Positions 36,453 to 44,970 of a DNA stretch of 64,000 bases are shown piece by piece. The DNA is taken from NCBI RefSeq assembly GCF_001753245.1, contig NZ_CP017415.1:2908040-2972039 (forward strand), in the 5' to 3' direction. The notes beneath the pieces are model-generated. The model was not told where the DNA came from. It did not search any database and saw only the letters and a program-made list of their open reading frames with translations. The DNA comes from Acidihalobacter yilgarnensis. Its GTDB lineage: Bacteria; Pseudomonadota; Gammaproteobacteria; DSM-5130; Acidihalobacteraceae. The position numbers were made by a program, and so were the translations under genes. Positions within the stretch are counted from its first letter, which is position 1; each line of letters starts with the position of its first letter.

Positions 36453-37483
36453 CCCTGGGGCTTGAAATCGAATATCAATGTGCGCTGAAAAACACTCGGA
36501 TTAGGGGCCAGAGGCAACGGTTCTGAGCGCTTAACGGCGGATTCGACCGAGCGCTTGAACAATTCGTCGCCAGTACAATCGGAAATCTGCAGGCTCAGAA
36601 TATACCCCGCAGGGTCTTGCTGCACCATGACACGGCAACTCTGGCCAGGCTGATAACCCGGCGGAATCAACCAGTTATTTTGTACACGCGATCGAATGGC
36701 TGCCAGCCATGAGTTCTGCAATCGGTGATTCCGAGCGGCGACTGCCGCCATCTGCTGCCGTTTGAGCGCAGCCGCCTCGGCTGCGATCTGCGACTGTAGA
36801 CGGCGTTTCTCCGCAGCTTCCTCTGCCTTTCGCTTCGCCTCCGCAGCAGCCTTCGCCTGAGCGGCGGCCTCAGCCTTTTGTTTCGCCTCCGCAACGGCCT
36901 TTGCCTGGGCGGCGGCCTCGGCTTTGTGCTTAGCCTCCGCAGCGGCCTTGGCTTGGGCGACTACCTCGGCCTTGTGCTTCGCCTCCGCAGCAGCCTTCGC
37001 TCTGGCGGCAGCCTCAGCCTTGTGCTTCGCCTCCGCAGCGGCCTTGGCTTGGGCGGCGGCCTCAGCCTTTTGCTTCGCCTCCGCAGCAGCCTTCGCTCTG
37101 GCGGCAGCCTCAGCCTTGTGCTTCGCCTCCGCAGCGGCCTTGGCTTGGGCGGCGGCCTCAGCCTTTTGCTTCGCCTCCGCAGCAGCCTTCGCTCTGGCGG
37201 CCACCTCGGCCTTTTGTTTCGCCTCCGCAACGGCCTTTGCCTGGGCGGCCACCTCAGCCTTGTGCTTCGCCTCCGCAGCGGCCTTTGCCTTGGCCTCCTC
37301 GGCGGCCTTGGCATGATCGTCTTTCGGAGGCGCCATCAACGCGGCCTGAATCGGCGCGCCGGACGAAACCGGGGTAATTTCGTGATTACGACTGAGACCA
37401 ATGCCGAACAGAATCAGCACCAGTACATTTAGAAGTATCGCTGCTAATAAGGCCCATGGGTGCCTTTGAAGTTCACGCCACAT
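36449..37483 (-). CDS. tolA: Cell envelope integrity protein TolA
   Basis: TolA spans the periplasm from an inner-membrane anchor to TolB/Pal. An N-terminal helix ([19 protein letters not shown]) is followed by a long alpha-helical domain made of ten near-identical 16-residue repeats, and a C-terminal domain III with [20 protein letters not shown] and [23 protein letters not shown]. 344 residues. tolR lies 2 nt upstream and tolB overlaps downstream. Confidence 0.94.
   Translation of the reverse strand: MWRELQRHPWALLAAILLNVLVLILFGIGLSRNHEITPVSSGAPIQAALMAPPKDDHAKAAEEAKAKAAAEAKHKAEVAAQAKAVAEAKQKAEVAARAKAAAEAKQKAEAAAQAKAAAEAKHKAEAAARAKAAAEAKQKAEAAAQAKAAAEAKHKAEAAARAKAAAEAKHKAEVVAQAKAAAEAKHKAEAAAQAKAVAEAKQKAEAAAQAKAAAEAKRKAEEAAEKRRLQSQIAAEAAALKRQQMAAVAARNHRLQNSWLAAIRSRVQNNWLIPPGYQPGQSCRVMVQQDPAGYILSLQISDCTGDELFKRSVESAVKRSEPLPLAPNPSVFQRTLIFDFKPQG
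36809..37288 (-). repeat. Ten tandem 48-bp repeats inside tolA
   Basis: Residues 66-225 of TolA are ten copies of AKAAAEAK(H/Q)KAEAAA(R/Q), encoded by 48-bp units that are highly alike at the DNA level in the central copies. The unit is a multiple of three, so recombination would change the length of the periplasmic helix without breaking the frame. Confidence 0.92.
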
Positions 37484-37485
37484 GG

Positions 37486-37926
37486 TTAGCGCTGCGAGTT
37501 TGCGGCAGGGGGTTCTGTGACCAACCCCACTTTTTCGGCACCGGCTTGTTGCAGGATACCCATTGCCTCCACAACCTTCCCATAACTCACGTGGCTATCA
37601 CCACGCACATAGACCTGTGTTTTTGGGTTCTTACTCAACACTTCGCCGACAATGCGTCTCAAGGCCGCCGCGTCAAGTGGTTGCGTCGGATTCGCGCCCT
37701 GACTAACAAAAAAGATACCCTGCGCATTCACGGTGACGGTCAGTGGCGGCTGGGTAGCCTGACTGGAAACCGGCTTGGACGGGACGCGTGGCAGATCGAC
37801 TTTGACACCCTGCTTCAGCAAGGGTGCAGTCACGAGGAATATCACTAACAGCACTAGCATCACGTCGATATACGGCACGACGTTAATTTGGGCCATCGGT
37901 TTGCGGCGGCGGTGTCGGCGTGACAT
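37486..37926 (-). CDS. tolR: Tol-Pal system protein TolR
   Basis: TolR is the ExbD-like partner of the proton-driven TolQ motor. The single membrane helix contains the functional aspartate in NVVPYIDVMLVLLVIFLVTAPLL; the periplasmic domain has VYVRGDSHVSYGKVVEAM. 146 residues. It starts 23 nt after tolQ and ends 2 nt before tolA. Confidence 0.96.
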   Translation of the reverse strand: MSRRHRRRKPMAQINVVPYIDVMLVLLVIFLVTAPLLKQGVKVDLPRVPSKPVSSQATQPPLTVTVNAQGIFFVSQGANPTQPLDAAALRRIVGEVLSKNPKTQVYVRGDSHVSYGKVVEAMGILQQAGAEKVGLVTEPPAANSQR

Positions 37927-37949
37927 CTGGGAACCCGGTTGCCTGATAC

Positions 37950-38627
37950 TCAGTTCATGACCAACTGGCGCTGCAGCAGCGCCAGGAACTCATCCTGAAA
38001 ATTGTCATAGCGCGTCATCAAACGCTCCAGTTCGTCAGCGAAGCGATTGTACGCAACAACCGCGGGAATCGCCGCGAAAAGTCCCATGGCCGTGGCAATC
38101 AAAGCCTCGGCAATGCCTGGCGCGACCATTGCCAGTGAAGCCTGCTGTACATTACCCAACGCCATGAACGCATGCATGATGCCCCATACCGTGCCGAATA
38201 GACCAACATAGGGACTGACCGATCCGACCGTGGCCAGGAAGCTTAACCACCGACCGAGCTCATCTTCCTCGCGCGAGGAAGCAACTCGCATGGAACGCTG
38301 CGCGGCGTCGATGACGAAATTCGGCACAGTCTCCTGATTCGGCCGCTGCAACCGCAGATATTCGCGGAAACCTGCGGCGAAGATACCCTCAAGCCCTCCA
38401 CGCTGCGTCTGCGCCCGGACCCCTTCGTACAGCTGAGATAGATTCGCACCCGACCAAAAACGATCCTCGAAAACCACCGCCTGACGACGCGCGCGCTTGA
38501 GCATGCGCCATTTCACGAAGATCATCGCCCAGGACAACACCGATGCGATTAGCAGCAGCAACAGCACCAGCTGGGCGAGTACGCTGGAATTCATCACCAG
38601 ATCGTAGAAGGTGGGATCAACTGACAC
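37950..38627 (-). CDS. tolQ: Tol-Pal system protein TolQ
   Basis: TolQ forms the ExbB-like proton channel. Three membrane segments occur (about 13-35, 130-152, 165-190), with the pore motif VGLFGTVWGIMHAF and GIAEALIATAMGLFAAIPAVVAYNR. I start at GTG 38627 because GGAGG lies about 9 nt upstream and the protein then begins as TolQ usually does; ATG 38711 would add 28 unrelated residues. The start overlaps the ybgC stop by 11 nt. Confidence 0.95.
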   Translation of the reverse strand: MSVDPTFYDLVMNSSVLAQLVLLLLLIASVLSWAMIFVKWRMLKRARRQAVVFEDRFWSGANLSQLYEGVRAQTQRGGLEGIFAAGFREYLRLQRPNQETVPNFVIDAAQRSMRVASSREEDELGRWLSFLATVGSVSPYVGLFGTVWGIMHAFMALGNVQQASLAMVAPGIAEALIATAMGLFAAIPAVVAYNRFADELERLMTRYDNFQDEFLALLQRQLVMN

Positions 38628-39036
38628 GAACGACGGCCTCCAATATATTTTCCGGGAATGCGACGGGACTGAACGAAGCTGCATCGAGACAAGCAAGCTT
38701 GACGCTACCACACGTCAGCAGCTGCGCGTTACCCGATTGAGCATTGCGGCGGATCTCGTGCGCGATCACAACGCTGGCTGGCCTGATCCGACTGACGGAG
38801 GCGGTCACCTCAAGCGCATCATTGAATCGTGCTGGATAACGGTAATCAACACTAACTGCACGTACGGCAAAAACCACGCCGGGGTCACGCATCAAGCTAT
38901 CCTGCTCGAATCCCAAGCTTCTCAACCACTCGGTACGCGCTCTTTCCATGAACTTGAGGTAGTTCGCGTAGTAAACAACGCCTGCCGTGTCCGTGTCCTC
39001 GTAGTAGACGCGTACCGGCCAGGAAAACACTTCCAT
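38617..39036 (-). CDS. ybgC: Acyl-CoA thioesterase YbgC
   Basis: YbgC is a hotdog-fold thioesterase that heads the tol-pal operon. The family signature VYYEDTDTAGVVYYANYLKFMERARTEWLR carries the catalytic aspartate in DTAGVVYYANYL. I start at ATG 39036 with CAGGAG about 8 nt upstream (139 residues); 21 further upstream codons lack similarity. The 255 nt between it and the lipoprotein gene must contain the tol-pal promoter, which I could not place with confidence. Confidence 0.94.
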   Translation of the reverse strand: MEVFSWPVRVYYEDTDTAGVVYYANYLKFMERARTEWLRSLGFEQDSLMRDPGVVFAVRAVSVDYRYPARFNDALEVTASVSRIRPASVVIAHEIRRNAQSGNAQLLTCGSVKLACLDAASFSPVAFPENILEAVVRVS

Positions 39037-39181
39037 GATTAACTCCTGAGGCGCTCCTCGCTCGGTAAGGCGGAAGGCAACAGGGGCGTATTCTGTCAAA
39101 TCCGAGAACGTTTCGCAGTTTTTTTGTCGGGCACACCTGCCCGTTCAGCGCTGGCGATTCGAGGAACGGGAAATTAAATAG

Positions 39182-39236
39182 CCGGCGATGTCGTCACAAC
39201 AACCCGAGGGAGAATGTGTTGTGACGTCATCGCCGG
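39182..39236 (-). terminator. Large 19-bp hairpin downstream of the small envelope operon
   Basis: Two 19-nt arms (CCGGCGATGTCGTCACAAC and its mate at 39218-39236) pair except at one central position, around a 17-nt loop. On the minus strand it follows the lipoprotein stop by 55 nt and is followed by a T-rich stretch (CTATTTAATTTCC), so it probably ends that operon. A CGACATCG at 39243-39250 could alternatively pair with the lower arm, giving two exclusive folds. Confidence 0.6.
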
Positions 39237-39290
39237 AAGGAGCGACATCGTAGCCCGCCGATAGAACGGCGAGCGAAACTTTACCGGCGA

Positions 39291-39524
39291 TCAGGGGGCC
39301 GGTGTGCTGGCGGGTGCGTCAGGGGTCTGGGTACCTGATTCAGGCATCGTCGCAGCAGGTGCCGAAGGCGTCATGGTGGCCGCAGAAGGTGCCGCTGCGG
39401 TCGGCGCGGAGCCCGTTGAGTCCGAGCTATGCGGGGCGCTCGACTCCTTCTTCCCGCAGCCGGCCAACAGGCCAGCGCCGAGCACGACAGCAATCGCGGC
39501 GATCTTCAGCTGATGCTTATTCAT
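39291..39524 (-). CDS. Small Ser/Ala/Pro-rich lipoprotein
   Basis: A 77-residue protein with a clear lipoprotein signal: MNKHQLKIAAIAVVLGAGLLAGC, then KKE and a disordered tail made almost entirely of Ser, Ala, Pro and Thr. GAGGG lies about 7 nt before ATG 39524; the longer open frame upstream overlaps the preceding small gene and is not coding. It belongs to no family I recognise. It is second in a two-gene unit preceded by a sigma-54-type promoter and GlrR-like sites, between glrR and tol-pal. Confidence 0.85.
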   Translation of the reverse strand: MNKHQLKIAAIAVVLGAGLLAGCGKKESSAPHSSDSTGSAPTAAAPSAATMTPSAPAATMPESGTQTPDAPASTPAP

Positions 39525-39574
39525 ACAAACCCTCATCACAGTTGTGGCGAAAACCGCGCTGACCCACTTGCAGC

Positions 39575-39727
39575 TCAACGCGTCGGATCGAATATCGTCC
39601 CCTGAGGCTTGGCTACATGTGCCGCACCGTGGGGATGCCCGGATCCCGTCGCCAACGATCCCAGCAATGCAAATACGGGACCCGTCGTCAGCATTGCGAA
39701 TATGGCAATGAACACACCTTTCTTCAT
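39575..39727 (-). CDS. Exported 50-residue peptide
   Basis: ATG 39727 has GGGAG 6 nt upstream and opens 50 codons ending at TGA 39575. The product begins MKKGVFIAIFAMLTTGPVFA, a classic signal peptide or membrane helix, followed by about 30 residues containing a GHPHGAAH histidine cluster and ending IFDPTR. No family recognised. It lies 50 nt upstream of the small lipoprotein gene and about 40 nt downstream of the predicted sigma-54 start site. Confidence 0.65.
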   Translation of the reverse strand: MKKGVFIAIFAMLTTGPVFALLGSLATGSGHPHGAAHVAKPQGTIFDPTR

Positions 39728-39777
39728 TCACGCTCCCGACCGGGCAGGCCGTATTCGCCCGTTCCTAAGCTCTGTGT

Positions 39778-39793
39778 ATCAATTCGCGTGCCA
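39778..39793 (-). promoter_or_regulatory. Sigma-54 promoter candidate for the small envelope operon
   Basis: On the minus strand TGGCACGCGAATTGAT has a perfect -24 box (TGGCACG) and a -12 box TTGA instead of TTGC at the right spacing; the E. coli pspA promoter likewise deviates at this base. The start site would be near 39767. A one-mismatch IHF site (AATCAAACACATA, plus strand 39813-39825) lies about 50 bp upstream, between promoter and enhancer sites. Confidence 0.6.
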
Positions 39794-39857
39794 CTTTTAT
39801 TTATCCATTTAAAATCAAACACATAAACAGGAAATATCATGCAAACCCCACATAAAC

Positions 39858-39875
39858 TGTCTGCATATGACGACG
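39858..39875. promoter_or_regulatory. GlrR-like enhancer site (proximal)
   Basis: TGTC-N10-GACG, one base off the TGTC-N10-GACA pattern described for enterobacterial GlrR. It is centred about 100 bp upstream of the predicted sigma-54 start and 65 bp (about six helical turns) from the perfect distal site. Confidence 0.5.
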
Positions 39876-39919
39876 CCGAATACGACGCGCAGACTAAATG
39901 ACTGAAAGCAAAGGAGTTT

Positions 39920-39943
39920 GACTGTCGCCGAATGGCGACAGTC
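39920..39943. promoter_or_regulatory. GlrR-like enhancer site (distal) that is also a hairpin at the glrR stop
   Basis: GACTGTCGCC-GAAT-GGCGACAGTC is a perfect 10-bp palindrome starting directly after the glrR stop codon. It contains TGTC-N10-GACA (39923-39940), an exact match to the enterobacterial GlrR operator, centred about 165 bp upstream of the predicted start. As RNA it could also form a terminator stem for glrR, but no T run follows. Confidence 0.6.
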
Positions 39944-41305
39944 TTAGGTGCGCTTGAACAACGCAGGGTCAATATGATGGCGATTCAACAACTTGTAGAA
40001 TTCAGTACGGTTCCGCTTGGCGAGTTTTGCGGCTGCCGTCACGTTCCCGTCGGTTAGCGTGAGGATGCGTGTGATGTATTCCCGCTCTGCCTGTTCACGC
40101 GTCTCCACGAGTGACGGCATCTCTGCAGGTCCTTCATTCAGGGCCTTCTCTACCTGACTGGCCGGAATCAGGGGCGTGGTGGTCAGCGCAATCGTGCGCT
40201 CTACCACGTTATGAAGCTGGCGCACATTGCCGGGCCAGTCGTACGCTACCAGTCGCCCCATCGCGTCCGGGGAAAAGCCCTTGACCTCCTGTGGCGCACG
40301 ATCGGCGGCAGCGGCAAGAAAGTGCGCCGCCAGCAAGGGTATGTCTTCACGTCGTTCGGCAAGCGTCGGCAGACTCAGCGTGACCACATTGAGGCGGTAA
40401 TACAGATCCTCGCGAAAGCGGCCCTCCCGCACTGCAACATCAAGATCGCGGTGCGTGGCAGAGACGACGCGCACATCCACCGCAACGGTCGACACTGACC
40501 CCACTGGCCTGACGGCTCGTTCCTGAAGTGCGCGCAGCAACTTGGCTTGCGCGGACAAAGGCATGTCGCCGATCTCATCCAGAAATAAGGTGCCCCCACG
40601 CGCCGCCTGAAACAGACCAGGGTGATCGTACGCTGCGCCGGTAAAGGCACCTTTGCGGTGTCCAAAGAGCTCCGATTCGATGAGATTTTCCGGGATAGCG
40701 CTACAGTTGACTGCCACGAAGGGGCCTTCGTGGCGACGACTGACGCGGTGAATGGCGTGCGCCAGCAGCTCCTTGCCAGTACCACTCTCGCCTCGAATCA
40801 GAATGCTCGCATCCGCACGAGCGGCCAGCTTTGCCTCCGCCAGAACGGCTTGCATCTCGGGACTGCGCGTGATGATCCCCGCGCTCCAGGCCGCCTCGAC
40901 CTCGGTTTCCTCGGGGAACCCTCCACCGAGCTGAACCGCAGAGTCGATCTGAATCTGCAACTCACGATGATTGAAGGGCTTGGTGAGAAACCCGAATACA
41001 CCGCGTCGTGTCGCCGCTACGGCATCCGGGATGTTGCCGTGTGCCGTCAAAATGATGACCGGCAAGCCCGTGTAGGCTCGCGCAATGGCGTCGAACAGAC
41101 TCATCCCGTCCATCCCGTCCATACGCAGATCCGTAATCACCACCTGCGGCCGAAAAACCGGCAACTTGGATAACGCCTCGGCCCCACTCTGCGCGGTCTC
41201 CACGTCGTAACCGGCGACGTTGAGACGAAGTGAGAGCACGTGTAGTAAATCCGGCTCGTCGTCCACCAACAAAACGCGCGTCTTAATTGAGGTTTTGTAA
41301 CTCAC
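39944..41305 (-). CDS. glrR: Sigma-54-dependent response regulator GlrR (QseF)
   Basis: An NtrC-family activator: receiver domain with phosphorylatable Asp59 in VVITDLRMDG, AAA+ domain with Walker A GESGTGKE and an intact GAFTGA loop for sigma-54 contact, and a C-terminal Fis-type HTH (GNVTAAAKLAKRNRTEFYKLL). 453 residues. The gene order glrK-glrG-glrR identifies the GlrKR/QseEF system, which in enterobacteria controls the glmY small RNA and rpoE as an envelope signal. It overlaps the glrG-like gene by 23 nt; no glnB follows here. Confidence 0.93.
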   Translation of the reverse strand: MSYKTSIKTRVLLVDDEPDLLHVLSLRLNVAGYDVETAQSGAEALSKLPVFRPQVVITDLRMDGMDGMSLFDAIARAYTGLPVIILTAHGNIPDAVAATRRGVFGFLTKPFNHRELQIQIDSAVQLGGGFPEETEVEAAWSAGIITRSPEMQAVLAEAKLAARADASILIRGESGTGKELLAHAIHRVSRRHEGPFVAVNCSAIPENLIESELFGHRKGAFTGAAYDHPGLFQAARGGTLFLDEIGDMPLSAQAKLLRALQERAVRPVGSVSTVAVDVRVVSATHRDLDVAVREGRFREDLYYRLNVVTLSLPTLAERREDIPLLAAHFLAAAADRAPQEVKGFSPDAMGRLVAYDWPGNVRQLHNVVERTIALTTTPLIPASQVEKALNEGPAEMPSLVETREQAEREYITRILTLTDGNVTAAAKLAKRNRTEFYKLLNRHHIDPALFKRT

Positions 41306-41858
41306 GATCCTTCACCTGGTTGAGCTGCGTTTCGATGCGGGTCAACGCCTTGAGCTTCTGGCGCAGCGTTTCTGCCTCCTGATTCGAGGCCGCGAGCGCC
41401 TTCTCCGTTGCCTGCCGTTGCTGTGTGAGCTGGCGCAGGATCATAGCCAGACCTCGATAAGGCGAATTTGCCTTGATCGTCATCGAACGGAGTAGACCCA
41501 AAGACCCATCTGGAGAGAGACAATCCGGAATGACCGTCGCCAGCATAGCCAATGTCATCCGCGAGTAGTCGCTTGGATAGGCGGCAAAGTGAGCCTTCGC
41601 CTGCTCACAAGCGGTTTGCTGTCGATCCAAGGGCAATCCGACCACTTCACCCGCGTAGTTCAACAGCGCCTTGATGCCCGCGGACGGCGTAGGTAACGGA
41701 GGTGGAGGCGGAATGTGTTTGGCTTGAACTGGCGGCTGTATTACCGGAGGTCGTGTAGGCGGCTGGCGGAGAAACGCCGGTATATGCGCACAGCCGGAAA
41801 GCGACAGGAACAGCAGGCTCGCCCACAGTCGCCAACGCCATGAGTGGTCGACATTCAT
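41283..41858 (-). CDS. QseG (GlrG/YfhG)-like outer-membrane lipoprotein
   Basis: A lipoprotein signal (LWASLLFLSLSGC) precedes a proline-rich segment with several PPPPP stretches, then a helical region including QLTQQRQATEKALAASNQEAETLRQKLKAL at the C terminus. In enterobacteria QseG is an outer-membrane lipoprotein that modulates the sensor kinase QseE/GlrK. Position between kinase and regulator, overlapping both by a few nucleotides, supports the call; sequence similarity is weak. Confidence 0.82.
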   Translation of the reverse strand: MNVDHSWRWRLWASLLFLSLSGCAHIPAFLRQPPTRPPVIQPPVQAKHIPPPPPLPTPSAGIKALLNYAGEVVGLPLDRQQTACEQAKAHFAAYPSDYSRMTLAMLATVIPDCLSPDGSLGLLRSMTIKANSPYRGLAMILRQLTQQRQATEKALAASNQEAETLRQKLKALTRIETQLNQVKDRELQNLN

Positions 41859-43335
41859 TCCGCACCTTCCTCTCGTAAATCCGGCGGCAACTCGACCACA
41901 AACACGGCACCCTCCCCCTCACGCGGCACATCGAGACTCACGCGGCCACGGTGAGCCTGTACGTACTCCTGCACAATGGCAAGACCCAAGCCAGACCCTC
42001 TCACCAAACCTTCTTGTGGCGGCTTACCGCGATAAAAAGGTTCGAATAGATGCGCTCGATCTTCGCCGGCGATGCCCGGCCCCTCATCCACAAGACGCAA
42101 TACCACCCAGCCTTCGGCCAGTGATACGGCAACATGCAAGGTCGACCCTCGAGGTGCGTATTTGATGGCATTGGACAACAGATTGTCGACTACCTGGCGC
42201 AATTTGGCCTCGTCTCCCCACATTGCCGCACGCGTCAAGTGGCGATCCACATGCAACCCCCGTCCCGCAATCGCAGGGGTCAACGACTTGATCGACTGGT
42301 CGATCAATTGCGATAAATCGAGCATTTTCAGGTTCAGGCTCGCGAACTGACCTTGCAGGCGACTGTACTGTAAGAGCTGTTCGATTCTTTCCTGCAGCTG
42401 CCGCCCGCTGGCTGCCAGTATGCGCATCAGGCTCGCCTGTTCCGCATTGAGCATACCCAGCACCTGCTCATCGAGTAGCGACACACCCTCCAGCAGGGTT
42501 GTCAGCGGTGTCTTGAGGTCGTGCGACATATCGCGCAGGAAGCGTTGCTTACCGGTATCAAGCTCTTGCAGTCGTCGACGCGTCCAATCCAGGCGCTCGC
42601 CCAGATATTTGATATCACGCGGTCCACTCACTGTGACGGGCTGATCGAATCGACCATCGCCCAAGTGGTGGATGGCATGGTCGATCTGCCGAACTGGACG
42701 GAGAATCAGACGACTGAGCACATAGGCAAGTGCGAAGGTCAGCGGCACCAACAATGCTGCACCCCAGACCAGAAGCTCCTGTAGCCAGCTGGCATGCGTA
42801 CGCAGCGCATCCACGCGACGACTCACCATGCGACTACTGTCGATCCAGAGCTGATGCGCCTCCCGGCTCAAACGGTCGAAACCACCGAGTCCAACCTGAA
42901 CGGCTGGCTTACTTTGCATCCCTTGCAAAAAACGATTGGCCAGCTGGCTCTCGCCGACCGACAGTCGCGCGATCTGCGACTGCAGCCCCCCCCCAGAGGT
43001 AGCGCCATCAGGCCGTGCACGGTATGGTCGAATTGCTGATGACTGGAACGGAACACCTGCAACAAGCCGGGATCGCCCACAACCAGATATTGCCGGGCAC
43101 TACGCTCCATGGTCACCAGCTCCTCCATTAGCAGCAGGCTCCCCTGGGTAAGTTGTACCGCTTCATACACAATGTTCTCGCTCTGCCCGGCAATGCGATT
43201 GACCGCATAGGCCGCGCCCAACACCACCAGCAACAAGGGCAGCACCACGAGCGTGAAGCTCAGCAATACCAGTCCTCCCAACGAGTGCGGCGGCCAACGG
43301 CGCCAGCCGGTGCCGGAAACCCATTTAATTTTCAT
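41855..43335 (-). pseudogene. glrK: Sensor kinase GlrK (QseE), one frameshift at a poly-G tract
   Basis: The N-terminal part (42995-43335) has a membrane helix (LVLLSFTLVVLPLLLVVLGAAYAV) and sensor segment; the second part, in another frame, has the second helix (LLVWGAALLVPLTFALAYVLSRLI), HAMP, the phosphoacceptor MSHDLKTPLTTLLEGV, and the ATPase motifs DNLLSNAIKYAPRGS and GSGLGLAIVQEYVQAH. Restoring one G in the nine-G tract at 42986-42994 joins them into about 493 residues. All catalytic motifs are intact, so the break may be a sequencing error or a slippage switch. Confidence 0.85.
42986..42994 (-). repeat. Nine-base G tract in glrK
   Basis: Nine consecutive C on the plus strand (G on the coding strand) lie between the sensor segment and the second helix of glrK, exactly where the frame breaks. 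Ten bases (or seven) would restore the frame. Confidence 0.9.
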
Positions 43336-44377
43336 CGCGCCCGAAAAGCTCCCCGCTGGGAAGCGGTGCGGCAGGCGCCGTCAGACCGAAGTGAGACCAG
43401 GCGCGACGCCCTGCAACACGGCCGCGCGCCGTCCTCGTCAGGAAACCTTGCTGAATCAGATAGGGCTCGATTACGTCCTCGATGGTGCCTCGTTCGTCGC
43501 CGATGGCGGCCGCCAGGCTGTCCACCCCGACGGGCCCACCGTCGAAACGTTCCATCACCGCGAGCAACAGGCGCCGATCCATATGATCCAGACCGAAGCG
43601 ATCGACGTTAAGCATGTCGAGCGCCCGTGCCGCCACCGCACTGGTGATCACGCCGTCGGCCTTGACCTGGGCATAGTCGCGCACGCGGCGTAGCAGGCGA
43701 TTGGCGACGCGCGGCGTACCGCGCCCACGACGTGCGATCTCCTCAGCGCCTTCGGATTCGATGATCACACCGAGAATTCCCGCTGCCCGAGTCACGATGC
43801 GTGTCAAATCGGTCGTGTTGTAGAACTCCAAGCGCTGCACGATGCCGAAGCGATCACGTAATGGCGAGGTCAACAGACCCGCCCTTGTCGTCGCGCCGAC
43901 GAGCGTGAACGGCGGTAGCTCCAGCTTGATCGAGCGGGCCGCCGGCCCCTCCCCGATCATGATGTCGAGCTGGAAATCCTCCATCGCTGGATACAGAATT
44001 TCCTCTACCACCGGACTTAAGCGATGAATTTCATCGACGAAGAGCACGTCGTTGGGCTCTAGATTGGTCAGCAAGGCGGCGAGATCACCCGCCTTTTCCA
44101 GTACCGGGCCGGAGGTTTGTCGCAGGCTGGCGCCCAGCTCGTTGGCAATGATATGCGCCAACGTAGTCTTGCCGAGGCCGGGCGGACCGAAGATCAGCGT
44201 ATGGTCGAGCGCTTCGCCGCGCGCACGGGCGGCGTGAATGAACACCTCCATCTGTTCACGCACCACCGGCTGACCGACGTAGTCGGCAAGACGGCGCGGA
44301 CGTATACCGCCGTCGACGTCGGTATCCACATCGTCAACCAGAATCTCGCCGCTCAGCAGACGTTCCTTGTCGGTCAT
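43325..44377 (-). CDS. ruvB: Holliday junction helicase subunit RuvB
   Basis: RuvB is the hexameric AAA+ motor of branch migration. Walker A is GPPGLGKTT, Walker [13 protein letters not shown], sensor [18 protein letters not shown], and the C-terminal winged helix includes [24 protein letters not shown]. 350 residues. It overlaps ruvA by 4 nt and glrK by 11 nt. Confidence 0.98.
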   Translation of the reverse strand: MTDKERLLSGEILVDDVDTDVDGGIRPRRLADYVGQPVVREQMEVFIHAARARGEALDHTLIFGPPGLGKTTLAHIIANELGASLRQTSGPVLEKAGDLAALLTNLEPNDVLFVDEIHRLSPVVEEILYPAMEDFQLDIMIGEGPAARSIKLELPPFTLVGATTRAGLLTSPLRDRFGIVQRLEFYNTTDLTRIVTRAAGILGVIIESEGAEEIARRGRGTPRVANRLLRRVRDYAQVKADGVITSAVAARALDMLNVDRFGLDHMDRRLLLAVMERFDGGPVGVDSLAAAIGDERGTIEDVIEPYLIQQGFLTRTARGRVAGRRAWSHFGLTAPAAPLPSGELFGRDEN

Positions 44378-44970
44378 CGTACTGCCGCTCGCAGGGCCAA
44401 GCGGATCATCGCCTCGGCATCGAGGTCGTCACCCGCCACGGTCGCGATCATGCGGCTTGCCTCCGGTGGGCGGTAACCCAGCGCGACCAAGGCGCTGACG
44501 GCTTCCTCCTCGGCGTCTGCTAAGCGAGCCGCGGCGGCGGGTACGATACTCGTCGAGGTGGCCACGGGTGTCGCCAAACGGTCACGCAGCTCGATGATCA
44601 GGCGCTCGGCGGTTTTCTTGCCGATGCCCGGCAGACGCGTCAGGCGCGCACTGTCACCCGCATGGATACAAGCCGTAAAGCTCACCGCATCCATACCGGA
44701 AAGAATGGCGAGCGCGACTCGCGCGCCCACGCCATTGACCTTGAGTAGCTCACGGAACAATGCGCGCTCGCCCTCGGCGGCAAAACCGAACAGCTGGTGC
44801 GCATCTTCACGAATATGCAGGTGCGTATACAACAGCACCTCCTCGCCGAGCCCGGGCAGGACGTAGAACGTGGACATCGGCGCCTCGACCTCGTAGCCCA
44901 CGCCACAGACCTCGATCAGCAGTTGTGGCGGCTGCTTGTGGGCCAACACACCTCTCAGACGACCAATCAC
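44374..44970 (-). CDS. ruvA: Holliday junction helicase subunit RuvA
   Basis: RuvA binds four-way junctions and recruits RuvB. The N-terminal OB domain ([27 protein letters not shown]), the tandem helix-hairpin-helix domain ([34 protein letters not shown]) and the C-terminal RuvB-binding domain ([21 protein letters not shown]) are present. I start at GTG 44970, preceded by GGGAGG and overlapping the ruvC stop by 4 nt (198 residues). Confidence 0.97.
   Translation of the reverse strand: MIGRLRGVLAHKQPPQLLIEVCGVGYEVEAPMSTFYVLPGLGEEVLLYTHLHIREDAHQLFGFAAEGERALFRELLKVNGVGARVALAILSGMDAVSFTACIHAGDSARLTRLPGIGKKTAERLIIELRDRLATPVATSTSIVPAAAARLADAEEEAVSALVALGYRPPEASRMIATVAGDDLDAEAMIRLALRAAVR

Noticed and set aside
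36878-37432. Long rightward frames opposite the tolA repeats
   Set aside because: They are antisense shadows of the Ala/Lys/Glu repeat codons; tolA is certain on the other strand.
39291-39731. 146-codon version of the lipoprotein frame
   Set aside because: The upstream 69 codons overlap the 50-residue peptide gene and lack similarity; the lipobox and ribosome-binding site support the start at 39524.
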